The notes under the pieces are model-generated. The model was not told the origin of the DNA. It did no database searches and saw only the letters and a program-made list of their open reading frames with translations. From Diadophis punctatus similis (taxonomy: Eukaryota; Chordata; Lepidosauria; Squamata; Dipsadidae): a stretch of DNA of 64,000 nt. The position numbers and the translations under genes were made by a program. Positions 46,238 to 57,458 of the stretch are shown here, one piece after another; positions within the stretch are counted from its first letter, which is position 1; every line of letters begins with the position of its first letter. The DNA is taken from the NCBI GenBank assembly GCA_023053685.1, contig JALIGW010000032.1, forward strand, positions 4,606,843 through 4,670,842, given 5' to 3'.

Positions 46238-46345
46238 TTCTTCCTGGATGAGAAGCAAAATGCCTTACAAGAAAAACCAGAAAGTCCGGTTGCCTCTTGA
46301 AAAAGCACCTCTGGGACAACCAGGACCTGGAGGACTGAGAATTTC
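46224..46345 (+). repeat. Penelope-like arm, second family
   Basis: TTCTTCCTGGATGAGAAGCA and AAGTCCGGTTGCCTCTTGAA, matching the right arm at 8340-8415. The hammerhead-like core is decayed here. Confidence 0.5.
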
Positions 46346-46628
46346 CAGAGACAGTTCCTTAAAACTTTCTCCAGGAGGTTTAGGTTTTAAAGTTCTCCCA
46401 TCCCCTTTACTAGCCTTCTTTCAATCTGTTGTGGTTTCTCTGAACTCTTCTTAAAGGGTGAGGCTGAAAATTGGACACAGCCCTCAAGGAGGCACGTTGG
46501 TACCAGTTTTACAGTCCAGGCTATTTATCCCTACTCCTCCTTTCTAGCCCTTCCTTTGTAACCTGCTCCTCATTCTGCTTCCTGTGGGTGTGCTTCCCTC
46601 CACCCTCCTCAAATCATCACTTAGCTTA

Positions 46629-47618
46629 CTGTATTTTTCGGAGTATAAGACGCACCTAAGTTTTGGGGGAGGAAAACAAGGGAAAAAGGCCTCTGCCTCC
46701 AAGCAATTTGCCAAACAGCAAACAGCAAACAGTACAGATGATATACACTGTTTGCTGTGCATTTCTGTGCATGTGTGCCTGACCCATAGAAATAGCAAAG
46801 AATTGGAAAAATGTACATTATGCCAGAAAGTTTTCTTAAATGTAGTCACACTAACTCCTCCCAATTATTTAAATAGATCTACTCCAAGGTAACTAAGGAT
46901 TTAACTCTAATACTAAACAGGACACTGTTACATTTCAAACTATACTTGTACAGAGCTGTTAAAATTAATTAAAATTTCTGGAAGTATACATTATTCTCTA
47001 TTATTTAAAAGTAGATACAATAGCACTGGGCCTCTTCAGAGCAAGCATTTATTTTTAAAGCTTCTTTATTTTGTTAAGTTGTCTAGATTTACAGGGATCT
47101 CCAACCTTGGCAACTTTAAGACTTGTGGACTTCAACTCCCAGAATTCCACAGCCAGCAAAGCTAACAAAGCTGGCTGTGGAATTCTGGGAGTTGAAGTCC
47201 ACAAGTCTTAAAATTGCCAAGGTTGGAGACCCCTGGCTCTAGAACAATAATAAAGCAGTCTTTAAAAAATAAGTCTAATAATTTGAACATTCTACAGACA
47301 TTTATAGATATTCACTTACCCCTTTCCATCCAGTTCAGCAGAAAATAAAAATCTGCGTGTCTCTCCCAGCTATTTGCCTCTTTGTAGTTAGTTTCACTTT
47401 CATTTTCCCATGTGGCAAACCTAATCAGCTGTAGATCGGGAAACTGCTACTGACTTGCTTGGCTTTACAGGCTCTTCCCTCTTTCCTGCAAGCAGGTAAC
47501 TTGCTGGAAGACAGAGGCCAAAGGGTGGGGGTGGCTGCATTCGGTGTATAAGACGCACCCAAGTTTTCGCCCTCTTTTGGGGGGTAAAAAGGTGCGTCTT
47601 ATACTTCGAAAAATACGG
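46629..47618. mobile_element. Mariner-like non-autonomous element, copy 2
   Basis: CTGTATTTTTCGGAGTATAA to ATACTTCGAAAAATACGG, with TA on both sides (46627-46628, 47619-47620). Similar to copy 1 at 10918 along its whole length, including the nested hairpin at 47092-47235. Confidence 0.9.
47092..47235. mobile_element. hAT hairpin MITE nested in mariner copy 2
   Basis: Same 144-bp hairpin in the same place as in copy 1 (11390-11533). Confidence 0.88.
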
Positions 47619-47620
47619 TA

Positions 47621-48050
47621 CCTTCAATTATTACAATAGAATGCCCATTTACCTAAAGAGAAGTTCAGAAAATATTTCACCACCTGGAATAATGAAGAAT
47701 TGGAAGAACCGACACGAGATGAGTAACAGAGGCACCTGTTTGGAAAGGCTTATGAGTCAGCATGTCCGTCACCTCACATGAGGCTGCCATATTTCACGAG
47801 ACTTGAAAACTGACTGGCATAACCTGTCAAATTAAAGGAAAAAGCAAAAGGTTCCCTGCCCTGCCCCCTTTCTCTTCTGTTAAGGAATATCTTGGGTAAT
47901 ATATGAAATAATTGTTAAGGAGGGAACTTGCAGAAAATATTACACAATTCAGAGAGGGAATGAGGTGTGAGAAAAAAAACTGAAAATAACCCTGGCTTTC
48001 GTTTTGAGTATGAGATGAGACAGAGATAAACATATCCTCTCCAAGATACA
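47621..48050. other. UBAP1 intron, nothing recognised
   Basis: No repeat or gene I can name. Confidence 0.45.
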
Positions 48051-48405
48051 TGTTAGTCCTTGACTTACAAACATTTGCTTAGTGACCGTTCAAAGTTACG
48101 ACACCATTGACAAAGGGATTTGCGATCATTTTTCACACTTACGACCACTGTAGCATTCCCTGTGGTCACCTGATCAAAATTCAAAAGCTTGGCAACTGGT
48201 ATGTGTTTATGACGGTCGCTGTGTCCCGGGGTCATGTGATCCCTCTTTTGCGACCTTCAAGGGGAAAGCTGGATTCACTTAACAACTGCGGTGATTCACT
48301 TAACAACGGTGGCAAGAAAAGTCATCAAATGAGGCAAAACTGAGCTGTCTTGCTTAGCAACGATAATTTGGGGCTCAATTGTGGTCTTAAGTTGAGGACT
48401 ACCTG
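48051..48405 (-). mobile_element. CGACTTA foldback element (reverse)
   Basis: TGTTAGTCCTTGACTTACAA to TAAGTTGAGGACTACCTG with the GGTCATGTGATCCCTCTTTT middle. Confidence 0.85.
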
Positions 48406-48454
48406 TTCTACAATTAAGTAGCCTTTATGTCTGTACCTTGACCTGGCCAACCTC

Positions 48455-49170
48455 AGAATCATAGAGCTAGAAAGAAGCCTGGAGGCCTTCTAGACCCGTG
48501 GTGGCGAACCTGTGGCACGCGTAGCCATAGAAGCCGGCACGCGAGGGTTCCCACCGGCAAACCGGAAGTGCGAAAAAACGCACTTCCGGTTTGCCGTTTT
48601 TTGCACTCCGGAGGGTTCAGGGAAGCTCCCTGAAGCTCCGGAATGCAAAAAACTACAAAACGGACAAACCGGAAGTGTACTTTTCCGCACTTCCGGTATG
48701 TCCGTTTTGTAGTTTTTTGCATTCCGGAGCTTCAGGGAGCTTCCTTGAACCCTCCGGAGTGCAAAAAACAGCACACCGGCAAACCGGAAGTGCGTTTTTT
48801 CGCACTTCCGGTTTGCCGGTTTCGTCGTTCCAGGCTCCGGTAAGCTTTTGTGCGGGGGTGTGCGCATGCGCAGGGGGCAGCATGGGGGGGGTTGTTGTGC
48901 GCATGCGTGGAGGGGGAGGGAATGGGTGTGGGCACGCGAGCGCGCGCCCGCCCCCCCCCCTTTTGGCACGCGAGCCGAAAAAGGTTCGCCACCACTGTTC
49001 TAGACTAACCCCCTGCCCAAAGCAGGAATCCTTATACCATCCTGGGTAAAGGGTTGTACAATCTTTTCTTGAAAACCTCAATATATTTCTCTTTATTTCC
49101 AGGTTGGATCTCCCTCTCAGGAGCTTCCACCCTTTGCTTCTTTTCAGGTGCTTTGGAGAAGAGGCCAAAT
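48455..49170 (-). repeat. CR1 3' end split by a hAT insertion
   Basis: Left piece 48455-48495 (AATCATAGAGCTAGAAAGAA..CCTTCTAGAC) and right piece 49006-49170 (TAACCCCCTGCCCAAAGCAG) are the two halves of a reversed CR1 3' end. Confidence 0.75.
48496..48997. mobile_element. GGCGAACC hAT element with palindromic ETS-motif cassette
   Basis: Ends CCGTGGTGGCGAACCTGTGG and AAGGTTCGCCACCACTG; TTCTAGAC repeated at 48488-48495 and 48998-49005. Inside are three hairpins, each pairing ACCGGAAGT with ACTTCCGGT, nested in a larger palindrome (arms about 48596-48681 and 48684-48769). The other copies of this family in the window lack the cassette. Confidence 0.9.
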
Positions 49171-49539
49171 ACCCACCTTCTTATCAAGTGTCTTGCGGGG
49201 AGGGGGGAGGGGCACAGTGTGTTACTGGCCAATAGCAAATTCAGACCCCTTAACCTCAGATTGGAGCTGGTCTATTAGAGTCCACATATCCCTGACCAAG
49301 GAATAAGGGCAACAGCTTGTAACAAGTTTTTCCTTCTGTACGTTCATTTTAAGCAAGAACTGTAAGGCCTTGGAATATCAAATTCAGGCTTCTGGGAAGA
49401 ACTTTGACTTGAATCTGTTAATAATTTGACCAGTTTTCTTGTGGCTGATGACCAATGGGATCATCAAGCACATTGTTGCTTCTGCCTAACAACGGGAAGG
49501 CAGTGGATCTAAAAATACGTAATCAGGTTATTGGAAAAA
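49171..49539. other. UBAP1 intron, nothing recognised
   Basis: No repeat or gene I can name. Confidence 0.4.
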
Positions 49540-49990
49540 CAAGGACATCATGGCAACCAAATGTAGATTAGCCCGCTCTATCATCTGCCCCGGAGCTACC
49601 TCTGGTTGTGAAAGTTGGACGTTTAAAAAGCAAGACAGGAAGAAAATCGACTCGTTTGAGCTGTGGGGCTGGAGAAGGTACCTGCGTATATCTTGGACAG
49701 CAAAGGTGACCAACCAGCAGGCACTGGAGTGCATAACACCAGACACATCACTAGAATGTAAGATCACGAAACACTGACTCACTTATTTTGGCCATGTCAT
49801 GTAGGGGAATTCACTGGAAAAAGCAATTTTGCTGGGAAGAGGAAACGATGCCACCAAAAAACACGGTGGCTGGACAAAGCGACCACTAGCCAGAACATGA
49901 AACAACTCAAAGAAGCAGTGCAAGATCGGAAGATGTGGAGAGTCCTGGCCCAGAGAATCGCCAAGAGTCAGACATGACTGAATGGATCAC
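49540..49990 (+). mobile_element. BovB (RTE) LINE 3' end, pseudogenised
   Basis: Plus-strand translation shows DRKKIDSFELWGWRRYLRIS, WTAKVTNQQALE and, after stops, YFGHVM and NSLEKA, matching the C-terminal part of BovB-type ORF2. The 3' end CATGACTGAATGGATCAC is also BovB-like. Stops and frameshifts make it inactive. Confidence 0.82.
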
Positions 49991-50295
49991 ATCAACATCA
50001 TCAATCAACTTATATTAATCAGCTCTTGGAATCTTATTCCCAGGAAGTTGATCTTCAAGTTGATCGCATCACTCATGTCAGCTTCATCCAAGTAGTGGGG
50101 TAACAATTACCTCAAAAACATACAGTACTCCAAAGCACAGCGTGTATTCCTTAGGGTTCATTACTTAGGCCTCTCAATCTCATTTTCCCCAAAGGTCTTA
50201 AGTTGATCAAAGATGAATTTGCCAACTTTAAGAGTAGTTCAGAATGGAAGCCTTACAGTTGGCAAACTATTACCAAATCAAGTTTTTAATGAAGG

Positions 50296-50513
50296 GGTCC
50301 CTGGTGCTCTCTGAGCTTGGTTGTCTTCTTGCAGATGTTTCATTGCCCAAACTAGGTAACATCATCAGTGCTAGAAGGGAGTGGGGTTATATTGTATATA
50401 AAAAGAGAGTGAACCCCATTGCCTTCTAGTACTGATGATGTTACCTAGTTTGGGCAATGAAACATCTGCAAAAAACAAACGAACAACCAAGTTCAGAGAG
50501 CATCAAGGACCCC
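50296..50513. repeat. Penelope-linked inverted repeat, both arms intact
   Basis: Left arm GGTCCCTGGTGCTCTCTGAG and right arm ending AGAGCATCAAGGACCCC fold back on each other around TATATTGTATATA. The right arm has CTGATGA-stem-GAAACATCTGC. Confidence 0.75.
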
Positions 50514-50695
50514 TCATTTCAATCCCAAGCTACAAATATTTCCTTTACAAGTTTTTAATATTGTTCTGGATGAATTCTGAAAAGATGTCTCGGGGCCTAT
50601 TCTTGTTTGTCTTTCTTCATTATCACTGAATTATAAATGTATTTTACATTCTTAGTGTCTTGTTTTCTATTAGTTATATAGCTTTAGGACATTGT

Positions 50696-50697
50696 AT

Positions 50698-50760
<63 letters not shown>

Positions 50761-50763
50761 TTT

Positions 50764-50856
<93 letters not shown>

Positions 50857-50857
50857 T
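50696..50857 (+). repeat. (TTTA)n and (CTAT)n microsatellite
   Basis: About 16 TTTA units (to 50762) followed by about 22 CTAT units. It marks the tail of the L2-like LINE that follows on the minus strand. Confidence 0.95.
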
Positions 50858-50859
50858 TT

Positions 50860-51230
50860 TCGTACTTGTATGCCGCCCACTCCACAGAGACTCTGGGTGG
50901 CTCACAACAATAAGAAATCTACATGCAAACAATAAACATAAAAACCCCCCACTAATTATTAAAAAAGCATTAAAAAGCATTAAAAACAACAATTTTAAAA
51001 ACCCCATGCAATTCCTACATTCACGGGACCAAGAGTTCTCGATGTTGTATTGAATTCATTGGCCCCAGGCCTGTCGACATAGCCAGGTTTTCTGAAGGCT
51101 GGCAGGGTGGGAATAATGCAGATCTCTGGGGGGGGGGGGTGTTTGTAGTGTATTCCAGAGAGCCGGTGCTGCCACAGAGAAGGCCCTTGCCCATGTACAT
51201 GTTGCTGAGAGGTCTATGAGGCTCTCTGAG
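50860..51230 (-). repeat. L2-type LINE 3' end
   Basis: The minus strand encodes ARAFSVAAPALWNTL near 51200-51150, the C-terminal signature of L2-like reverse transcriptases, followed by GTGAGCCACCCAGAGTCTC and AT-rich tail repeats. 5'-truncated. Confidence 0.7.
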
Positions 51231-51463
51231 CTTGGTTGTTTGCCTACAAGATGTTTCATCACCTGAATAACTTTGTCCTCCGCACTGCAGCAACCCAGAA
51301 CACCAGAAAAAGGAAATATCTTCCAGCAAAACAGATACCCCCACAACTTTATTAAAAAATGCTTGATCACTCGACTTTCTAATCTAGAGCATAACCAACA
51401 CAAGGGATGAAAACGATAACACTGCCGTATGTTGAAAACATCTCTGAAACAACCAACAGTCTA

Positions 51464-51872
51464 CAAGTAGTCCTCGAATTACAACCACAATTGAGCCCAA
51501 AATTTATGTTAAGTGAGAACTTTGTTAAGTGAGAACTTTGTTAAGTGAGGTTTCTTGCCCCATTTTACGACTTTTCTTGCCACCTTTGTTAAGCGAATCA
51601 CTGCAGCTGTTAAATTAGTAAGACAGTTGTTAAGTGAATCTGGCTTTCCTCATTGACTTTGTTTGTCAGAAGGTCGCAAAAGGGGATCACATGACTCCGG
51701 GACACTACAACCGTTATAAATGTGAGTCAGTTGTCTAGCATCAGAATGTAAATCACGTGACCATGGGGATGCTACAAAGTAAGTGTGAAAAACGGTCCTA
51801 AGTCACTTTTCTCAGTGATGTTGTGACTTTGAAGAGTCATTAAGTGAACTGTTATAAGTCGAGGACTACCTG
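51464..51872 (+). mobile_element. CGACTTA foldback element (forward) with TA duplication
   Basis: CAAGTAGTCCTCGAATTACA to GTCGAGGACTACCTG, flanked by TA at 51462-51463 and 51873-51874. Deleting the element and one TA restores the host reading frame, which defines its ends. Confidence 0.92.
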
Positions 51873-52505
51873 TATTACAACCACATGGCATCACCATAGC
51901 ACAGAAACCAACTAAAGCTCTCCAGAACATCTTAAGTAAACCAAAAGACCCAGTAGCCCCTGAAGAAAAAACAAGAGTCATCTACAACATAAGGTGTAAG
52001 AACTATCAGCCACTATTATTGATATGCTGCCCATCTCACCTATGTGGAAGACCAGCAGAGTGCATCCCTGAACACCAACTAGCAGTCAGAAGACACAATG
52101 AAAACTCCTAAATCCCACAACACACGGACAGATTTAACCATACTGTAAACTATGAGCATTCTAAATCAAGCTAAAACCAAAAATGCTAGGGAATTCCTAA
52201 AAGCCTGGCATTCAGACCAATCGGCCATCAACATACACATAGAAATAAATCATATTTACACACCATTCAAATGAGACAATAAAAAAGCTAAGTAGAAAAC
52301 AGAGACCAGAACACACTCTCTCCAGCAACCAACACCTAGATAAGCAGGGATTAATACCAGACAAAGAAGCAAAAAACAATAACCTAACCAAAGAACTACC
52401 AAGGAGAAAACCACGATCACCCACCAGCAATGGCAGGGTAAGCCAGTGTGTATCAGTAGGGAGCAAACCCCATACTAATATTACCCTGGTTGGATAATGA
52501 AATAC

Positions 52506-52875
52506 AGGTAGTTTTCTACTTATAACAGCCCATTTATTGACTGTTCAAAGTTACAACGGCACTTGTTTTTCACACTTACAACTGTTGCAGCATCCCCATG
52601 GTCACGATTAAAATTCAGACACTTGGCAACTAGCATGTACTTATTACGGTTGGAGTGTCCCGGTGTCATGTGATCCCCTTTTGTGATCTTCTGACAAGCA
52701 AATTCAACGGGGAAGCCAGATTCACTTAACAACCGTGTTACTGACTTACTAACTGAGTGATTCACTTAGCAACTGTGACAAGAAAGGTTAGAAAATGGGG
52801 CAAAACTCACTTAATTGCTTCGCTTAGCAACAGAACTTTTGGGTTCAACTGGGGTCATTAAGTCAAGGCCCACCT
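52506..52875 (-). mobile_element. CGACTTA foldback element (reverse) with TA duplication
   Basis: CAGGTAGTTTTCTACTTATA to TTAAGTCAAGGCCCACCT, flanked by TA at 52504-52505 and 52876-52877, inside the 3' region of the Penelope-like element. Confidence 0.9.
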
Positions 52876-53106
52876 TAATCTCCAAACAAACAAGCTCAGA
52901 GAACATCAATGACTCTATAGTTCAACCCTAAGCTTATTAGCACAATGTATTACATCTTCAGGGTACATCTTGATAAACGTAAACCTGACATAAGTGACAG
53001 TGGATAAGAAACTATTAGGCTTATGAGTCTATGACAAAAATGTGGGATAAGCAGCAAAATAAAAATTACTATTCTGCCCATGCCTGCTTTCCTTTAGATC
53101 CAATTA

Positions 53107-53332
53107 CAGATAGTCCTTATTTAGTGTCTGCCTCATTTAGCAACTGTTTGCAGTTATGATGGCTGATGAAAAAGTAACTGTGATCCATTCCTTGCCTTTA
53201 CCATGGCAGGTCTGTAAAGCAAAGGAGGGCTGAAGCAAGATCATAAACACGGTTGCCGTTTCACTTAGCTGCTGCTTCACTTAACAATCGAGTTGCAGTT
53301 CCCTCCTGTGGTTGCTAAATGAGGACTCCCTC
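53107..53332. mobile_element. Short foldback element of a related family
   Basis: CAGATAGTCCTTATTTAGTG to TGCTAAATGAGGACTCCCTC, TA flanks on both sides. It is shorter and internally different from the CGACTTA family. Confidence 0.6.
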
Positions 53333-53651
53333 TATTTCATTTTAAGACTTATTTCACCATGATCCATATAGTGGAATAAGGAGACCTAATGAAAGACTTC
53401 CTTCATCTCATGAACTGAAGAACCTGGCTTTAAAAGGTAGAAAAATAAAAACTAAAATCTATGGAGAAAATTTGCCAATTTTCACAAAACCACTACGCAA
53501 TTCCTACCTTCTAGAGACGGCAATATCTCCATATAAGGAGCTGAACCCTATTCTGTTATCAATCATACAGACAGAAAACAGAGTTCAAAATAGGAAATTA
53601 CACCCAGTGGAAAGCAAAGTTAAAAGACACACAGTACAGCTAGAGGCCTCA
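53333..53651. other. UBAP1 intron, nothing recognised
   Basis: No repeat or gene I can name. Confidence 0.4.
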
Positions 53652-54167
53652 ACGTTTGACCACAATTGAGCCCAGAATTTATGTTGTGAGAAATTCGTTA
53701 AGTGAATTTTGCCCCATTTTACGACTGTTCTTGCCACATTTGTTAAGTGAATCACTGAAGTTGTTAAATTAGTAACACGGCTGTTAAGTGAATCCGGCTT
53801 CCCCGCTGACTTTGCTTGCCAGACGTTTGCAAAAGATGATGACATGATCCAGGGAAACTGCAACCGTCATAAATATGAACCAGTTGTCAAGCACCCAAAT
53901 TTAAATCATGTGACCATGGGAATGCTGCAAGGGTCCTAAGTACCCTGTTTCCCCAAAAAATAAGGCATCCCCTGATAATAAGCCCAATCGGGCTTTTGAG
54001 TGCATGGCAAAAAGGCCAAGCGCTTATTTCAGGGTTCAAAAAAATATAAGACAGGGTCTTATTTTGGGGGAAACACGGTATGAAAAATGGTCATAAGTTA
54101 CTTTTTTCAATGCTGTTGTAACTTTGAACGGTCACTAAACAACCTGTTGTAAGTTGAGGACTACTTG
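53652..54167 (+). mobile_element. CGACTTA foldback element (forward) with nested MITE
   Basis: TTTGACCACAATTGAGCCCA to TGTAAGTTGAGGACTACTTG. The 136-bp element at 53943-54078 interrupts it. Confidence 0.85.
53943..54078. mobile_element. AAATAAGACC MITE nested in foldback, TA duplication
   Basis: CCCTGTTTCCCCAAAAAATA to TTTTGGGGGAAACACGG with TA at 53941-53942 and 54079-54080. Confidence 0.92.
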
Positions 54168-55985
54168 TATTCCTTGCATTGAGATACACCCAGCTCTACT
54201 ATCACTGCACTGTCTTGATAAAAAGTTACCACAGGAAAATTAGGCTAGACAGTCTGCAATAAAATCAATTTTCTAATCAATGCAACAATTCCAGCTCATT
54301 AAAAGGTAACTTTATCCCATTATACGCCATGCTGAGATTACGGACCTGAACAGAAATGATACTGTACTACAAGAAAATAATACTTTATGAATATACAGGG
54401 GTGTTGTATTAGTTACAAGAAAAGCACGCTCAAGGAATTTAGCTTCTCTGATACACTCCACATGTATTTACACTCACAGACTGGAACCAAGAATCAAAGG
54501 GATAACTGGATTCTACTGAGCTAGCCAAACAATTGCAAATGGGAAATAATTGAATAATTTGGTGTTTTAACTGTACTATTTTGCCATGTACTTTCATATT
54601 GAAAGAGCAAATAACTGAAACCAGCTAATTTCTCTAATTAGCCTAATTTCTCGCTGGGTGTAAGAATCTCTTATTTACATAGCATTAAATAGCCACTCCT
54701 GAAACGCTTATTTTAAAAAAAGCAAATAAGCAATTCTACCTGTATAGTGGACAATGTTGGGAACTGTGACAATTATATAAGAGAAAAAGTAATCTGAATT
54801 GGGGTGCTTCAGATCACAGCAAAGGTAAGAAATGTGTTGGAATCAAACTGCAAATGAGAAGGGTGAGTTAGCCAATCTGATATTAACTTTACGCAACTGA
54901 ATTAGTGTAACAGACGGTATTATGATATAATGTGGAAGCATAAAAAACTGTGAACTTTATCCACTTTAAAAGGTAACGATAAATCTCAAATTTGGTCTAA
55001 CCGGTAAGAACGTAATGCTGAACAATCCTTAATCCCCACAAACATGACAAACTGTTACGACATCTCTTTCATGCAAAGCTAAAAGCCAAGAATAATTTTT
55101 TAAAAAGTACAGAAAGGAAACCTCTGCCCTTTTGTGAACATTCTTTACAAAATTATCCATTTTATAACTGGAATCGCTAACACCAGGGGAGTTGCCAGCA
55201 ATAACTCAGTCCATAAACACAGCATTGTTTATTTTATTATTCTATTATTTTACTTTCGCTTGTTTAAACTTCCTTTTTTATTTCTTCATTTTTTTATGGT
55301 TGCAAGCTGCCTAGAGTAGCCCCATGGAGAGTTAGGTGGCAAATAAATTTAATTATTATTTTCTAAAAAGCACAGAGCATGGGAAACACCCCATTTTGAA
55401 TGGAACACTAGGGGGTTTTTTTTCAGCTCAAGACAGGACACATAGCTCATTTTGGAAGAATCTGAAGCTCAAAATACTATTTTGAGTATAAGATGTTTCC
55501 AAAAGGATCAAAACATCTTTTTTCACGTTTAAAGTAAGTGTTTCGAATTCAAAACAGGTCAAATTGAACATATTTTGACACTGTTAATTAGCAATCTTGA
55601 CTTTCTGGAAAGTTTTAGTCAGATCTGGCATCAGATCTGGTTTCAGAAATCTTCATGATTGAGAATAAATATTATGTGTTAGGCTTCAAATAGGTGACTG
55701 TTTGATTTTACCGATTAATACTAGCCTAGCAAATTTATACTGAGAACAAATTTCTGTTTGGAAAACTCCGTGATATTTGCAGTTCAGCTTACGTAACACA
55801 GTGAGGATTTATCACAAACTTCCAAAACCTGTTGTTCATGTGTGTAACTGTTAAACAATCTACCTTTTGAAGTCTCTTAAATCTCTTCCAGTAAACATAT
55901 TGGAAGTCTAGTTTTCTCATTCTAACCAAATAAAAAGAGCCATAAAAAATAATTCCAGCTACGACAAGGACTTGTGCAATAAAGA
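54168..55985. other. UBAP1 intron, 1.8 kb of AT-rich unique DNA
   Basis: The longest stretch in the window with no recognised repeat or gene. Confidence 0.5.
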
Positions 55986-56770
55986 TAGGCCTAACAACGG
56001 TTCAAATTAAAGACAGCCTCGGAAAAGGTGCTTTACGGCTAGTAAAGAACTTCCAACTATTACAAAACATCACATCACACCACCACCCCGTGATCATGAT
56101 CTGAGTGCTTTGCAACCTATTTGCACTTAGCCAAGCAACCCGCAATCATGTGATCGTGATTTGCAAGTTTCTCTGCTGTTTTCCCCAGAAAGTCATTGGG
56201 GAAGCCGGCAGGAAAAATTGCAAACTGCTGCCCCCTGCAGAGAGAACTCCCTCTTGCCTCTGGGGCTGGTTGAAAGAACTCTGTGCCTGTTGGCTCCAGG
56301 CTGAAAGAGTTTTCTGCTGAAATCCAAGCAGGCATAGAGCTGAATTCCTTTGGAAGGGAATAGAGGCAAGAGGGAGTTGAAATCCAAGTAGGATTTTCAG
56401 CTGCTGATCAGAGGCAGCACAGTAAATAAGAAGTGCAAGATGCTTTGGGGAGGAGTGAGAAGTTCCAGTGCAGGCCGCACACAAGAGGCTGAAAAATCCT
56501 GTTTTCGACAAGGAGGATTTTCAGCTTCTGAGCGAAGAGACATTCAAAAATGGTCTGTGGCAGGTCTCCTCCACTTCCCTGAGGTAATTCCCACTCCTTA
56601 CCTGGTTATCTGTCTGCTTAATAACACGTAAGATCACTTAACAACTGCAATGAGGAATGCCAGACTTGTGATCATTGGCAAATCAGTCATGTGACATCAC
56701 GTTTAACGACTGCTTCACTCAACAACCGAGATTCTGGTCCCAAATGTAGTTGTAAGTCCAGAACAACCTG
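55986..56770. mobile_element. Long (about 785 bp) diverged foldback relative
   Basis: The left end CCTAACAACGGTTCAAATTA and right end GTTGTAAGTCCAGAACAACC, with AACAACTGCAATGAGGAATG and CAGTCATGTGACATCACG inside, place it near the CGACTTA family. The middle (56190-56600) carries an inverted pair of GAAATCCAAGCAGG / CTGCTGAAATCC-like blocks. Confidence 0.5.
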
Positions 56771-57025
56771 TACTTTATACATATTGTATTACATGTAAGT
56801 TAGTGGACTATGAACTAATTTAAAGGGAGTTTCAAGCAAATATAACTTTAACAGAAACCTAAAACCACATGTATATAGATCTTTTTAAGGTGTCCAAAAT
56901 CATTAAGGAGGTAAGCAGCATATTTATTTATTCAGAAAATGTATAAACATGTAAGCAGCAATATAAACCAGAAAAATCAAATGGAACTGAAGCACAGTGA
57001 TAATTACCCTACTGATAATCTAGGG

Positions 57026-57450
57026 CAGTGATGGCGAACCTATGGCACGCGTGCCACAGGTGGCACGTGGAGCCATATCTGCCAGCACGCGAGCCGTTGC
57101 CCTAGGTCAACTCCAACATGCATATGCGTGCCGGCCAGCTGATTTTTGGCTCGTGTGGAGGCTCTGTGAGGGCATTTTAGGTTTCCAGAGGGCCTCCGAG
57201 GGGGTGTTTTCGCCCTCCCCAGGCTCCAGGGAAGCCTCTGGAGCCTGGGGAGGGCGAAAAATGGGCCTACCAGGCCCACCGGAAGTCGGGAAATGGGCCA
57301 TTTCCGGCCTCCAGAGGGCCTCTGTGGGGCGGGAGAGGCCGTTTTCACCCTCCCCAGGCATTGAATTATGGATGTGGGCACTCACACGTGCGTGACAGCG
57401 CGTGCGCACGTGTTTTCGGCACCCGAGGGAAAAAAGGTTCGCCATCACTG
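57026..57450. mobile_element. GGCGAACC hAT element
   Basis: CAGTGATGGCGAACCTATGG to AAAAAAGGTTCGCCATCACTG. Flanks ATCTAGGG and ACCTAGGG match at 7 of 8. The interior has inverted CCTCCCCAGGCTCC blocks. Confidence 0.9.
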
Positions 57451-57458
57451 ACCTAGGG

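Larger units (their letters stand above)
51393..52916 (+). mobile_element. Penelope-like element, C-terminal part, split by two foldback insertions
   Basis: The plus strand encodes TLPYVENISETTNSL, then, across the insertion at 51464-51872, LQPHGITIAQKPTKALQNIL and PEEKTRVIYNIRCKNCQPLL, typical of the Penelope RT-to-GIY-YIG linker and endonuclease start. EHQLAVRRHNEN follows. Stops appear afterwards. The 3' end ATTACCCTGGTTGGATAATG links it to the inverted-repeat family. A second foldback (52506-52875) separates the last 40 bp. Confidence 0.75.

Noticed and set aside
48490..49168. Several 150-170-codon frames around 48.5-49.1 kb
   Set aside because: They run through the palindromic hAT cassette; repeated peptides such as KPEV reflect the DNA palindrome.
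50660..50935. 91-codon frame of Tyr/Leu/Ile repeats
   Set aside because: Translation of (TTTA)n and (CTAT)n.
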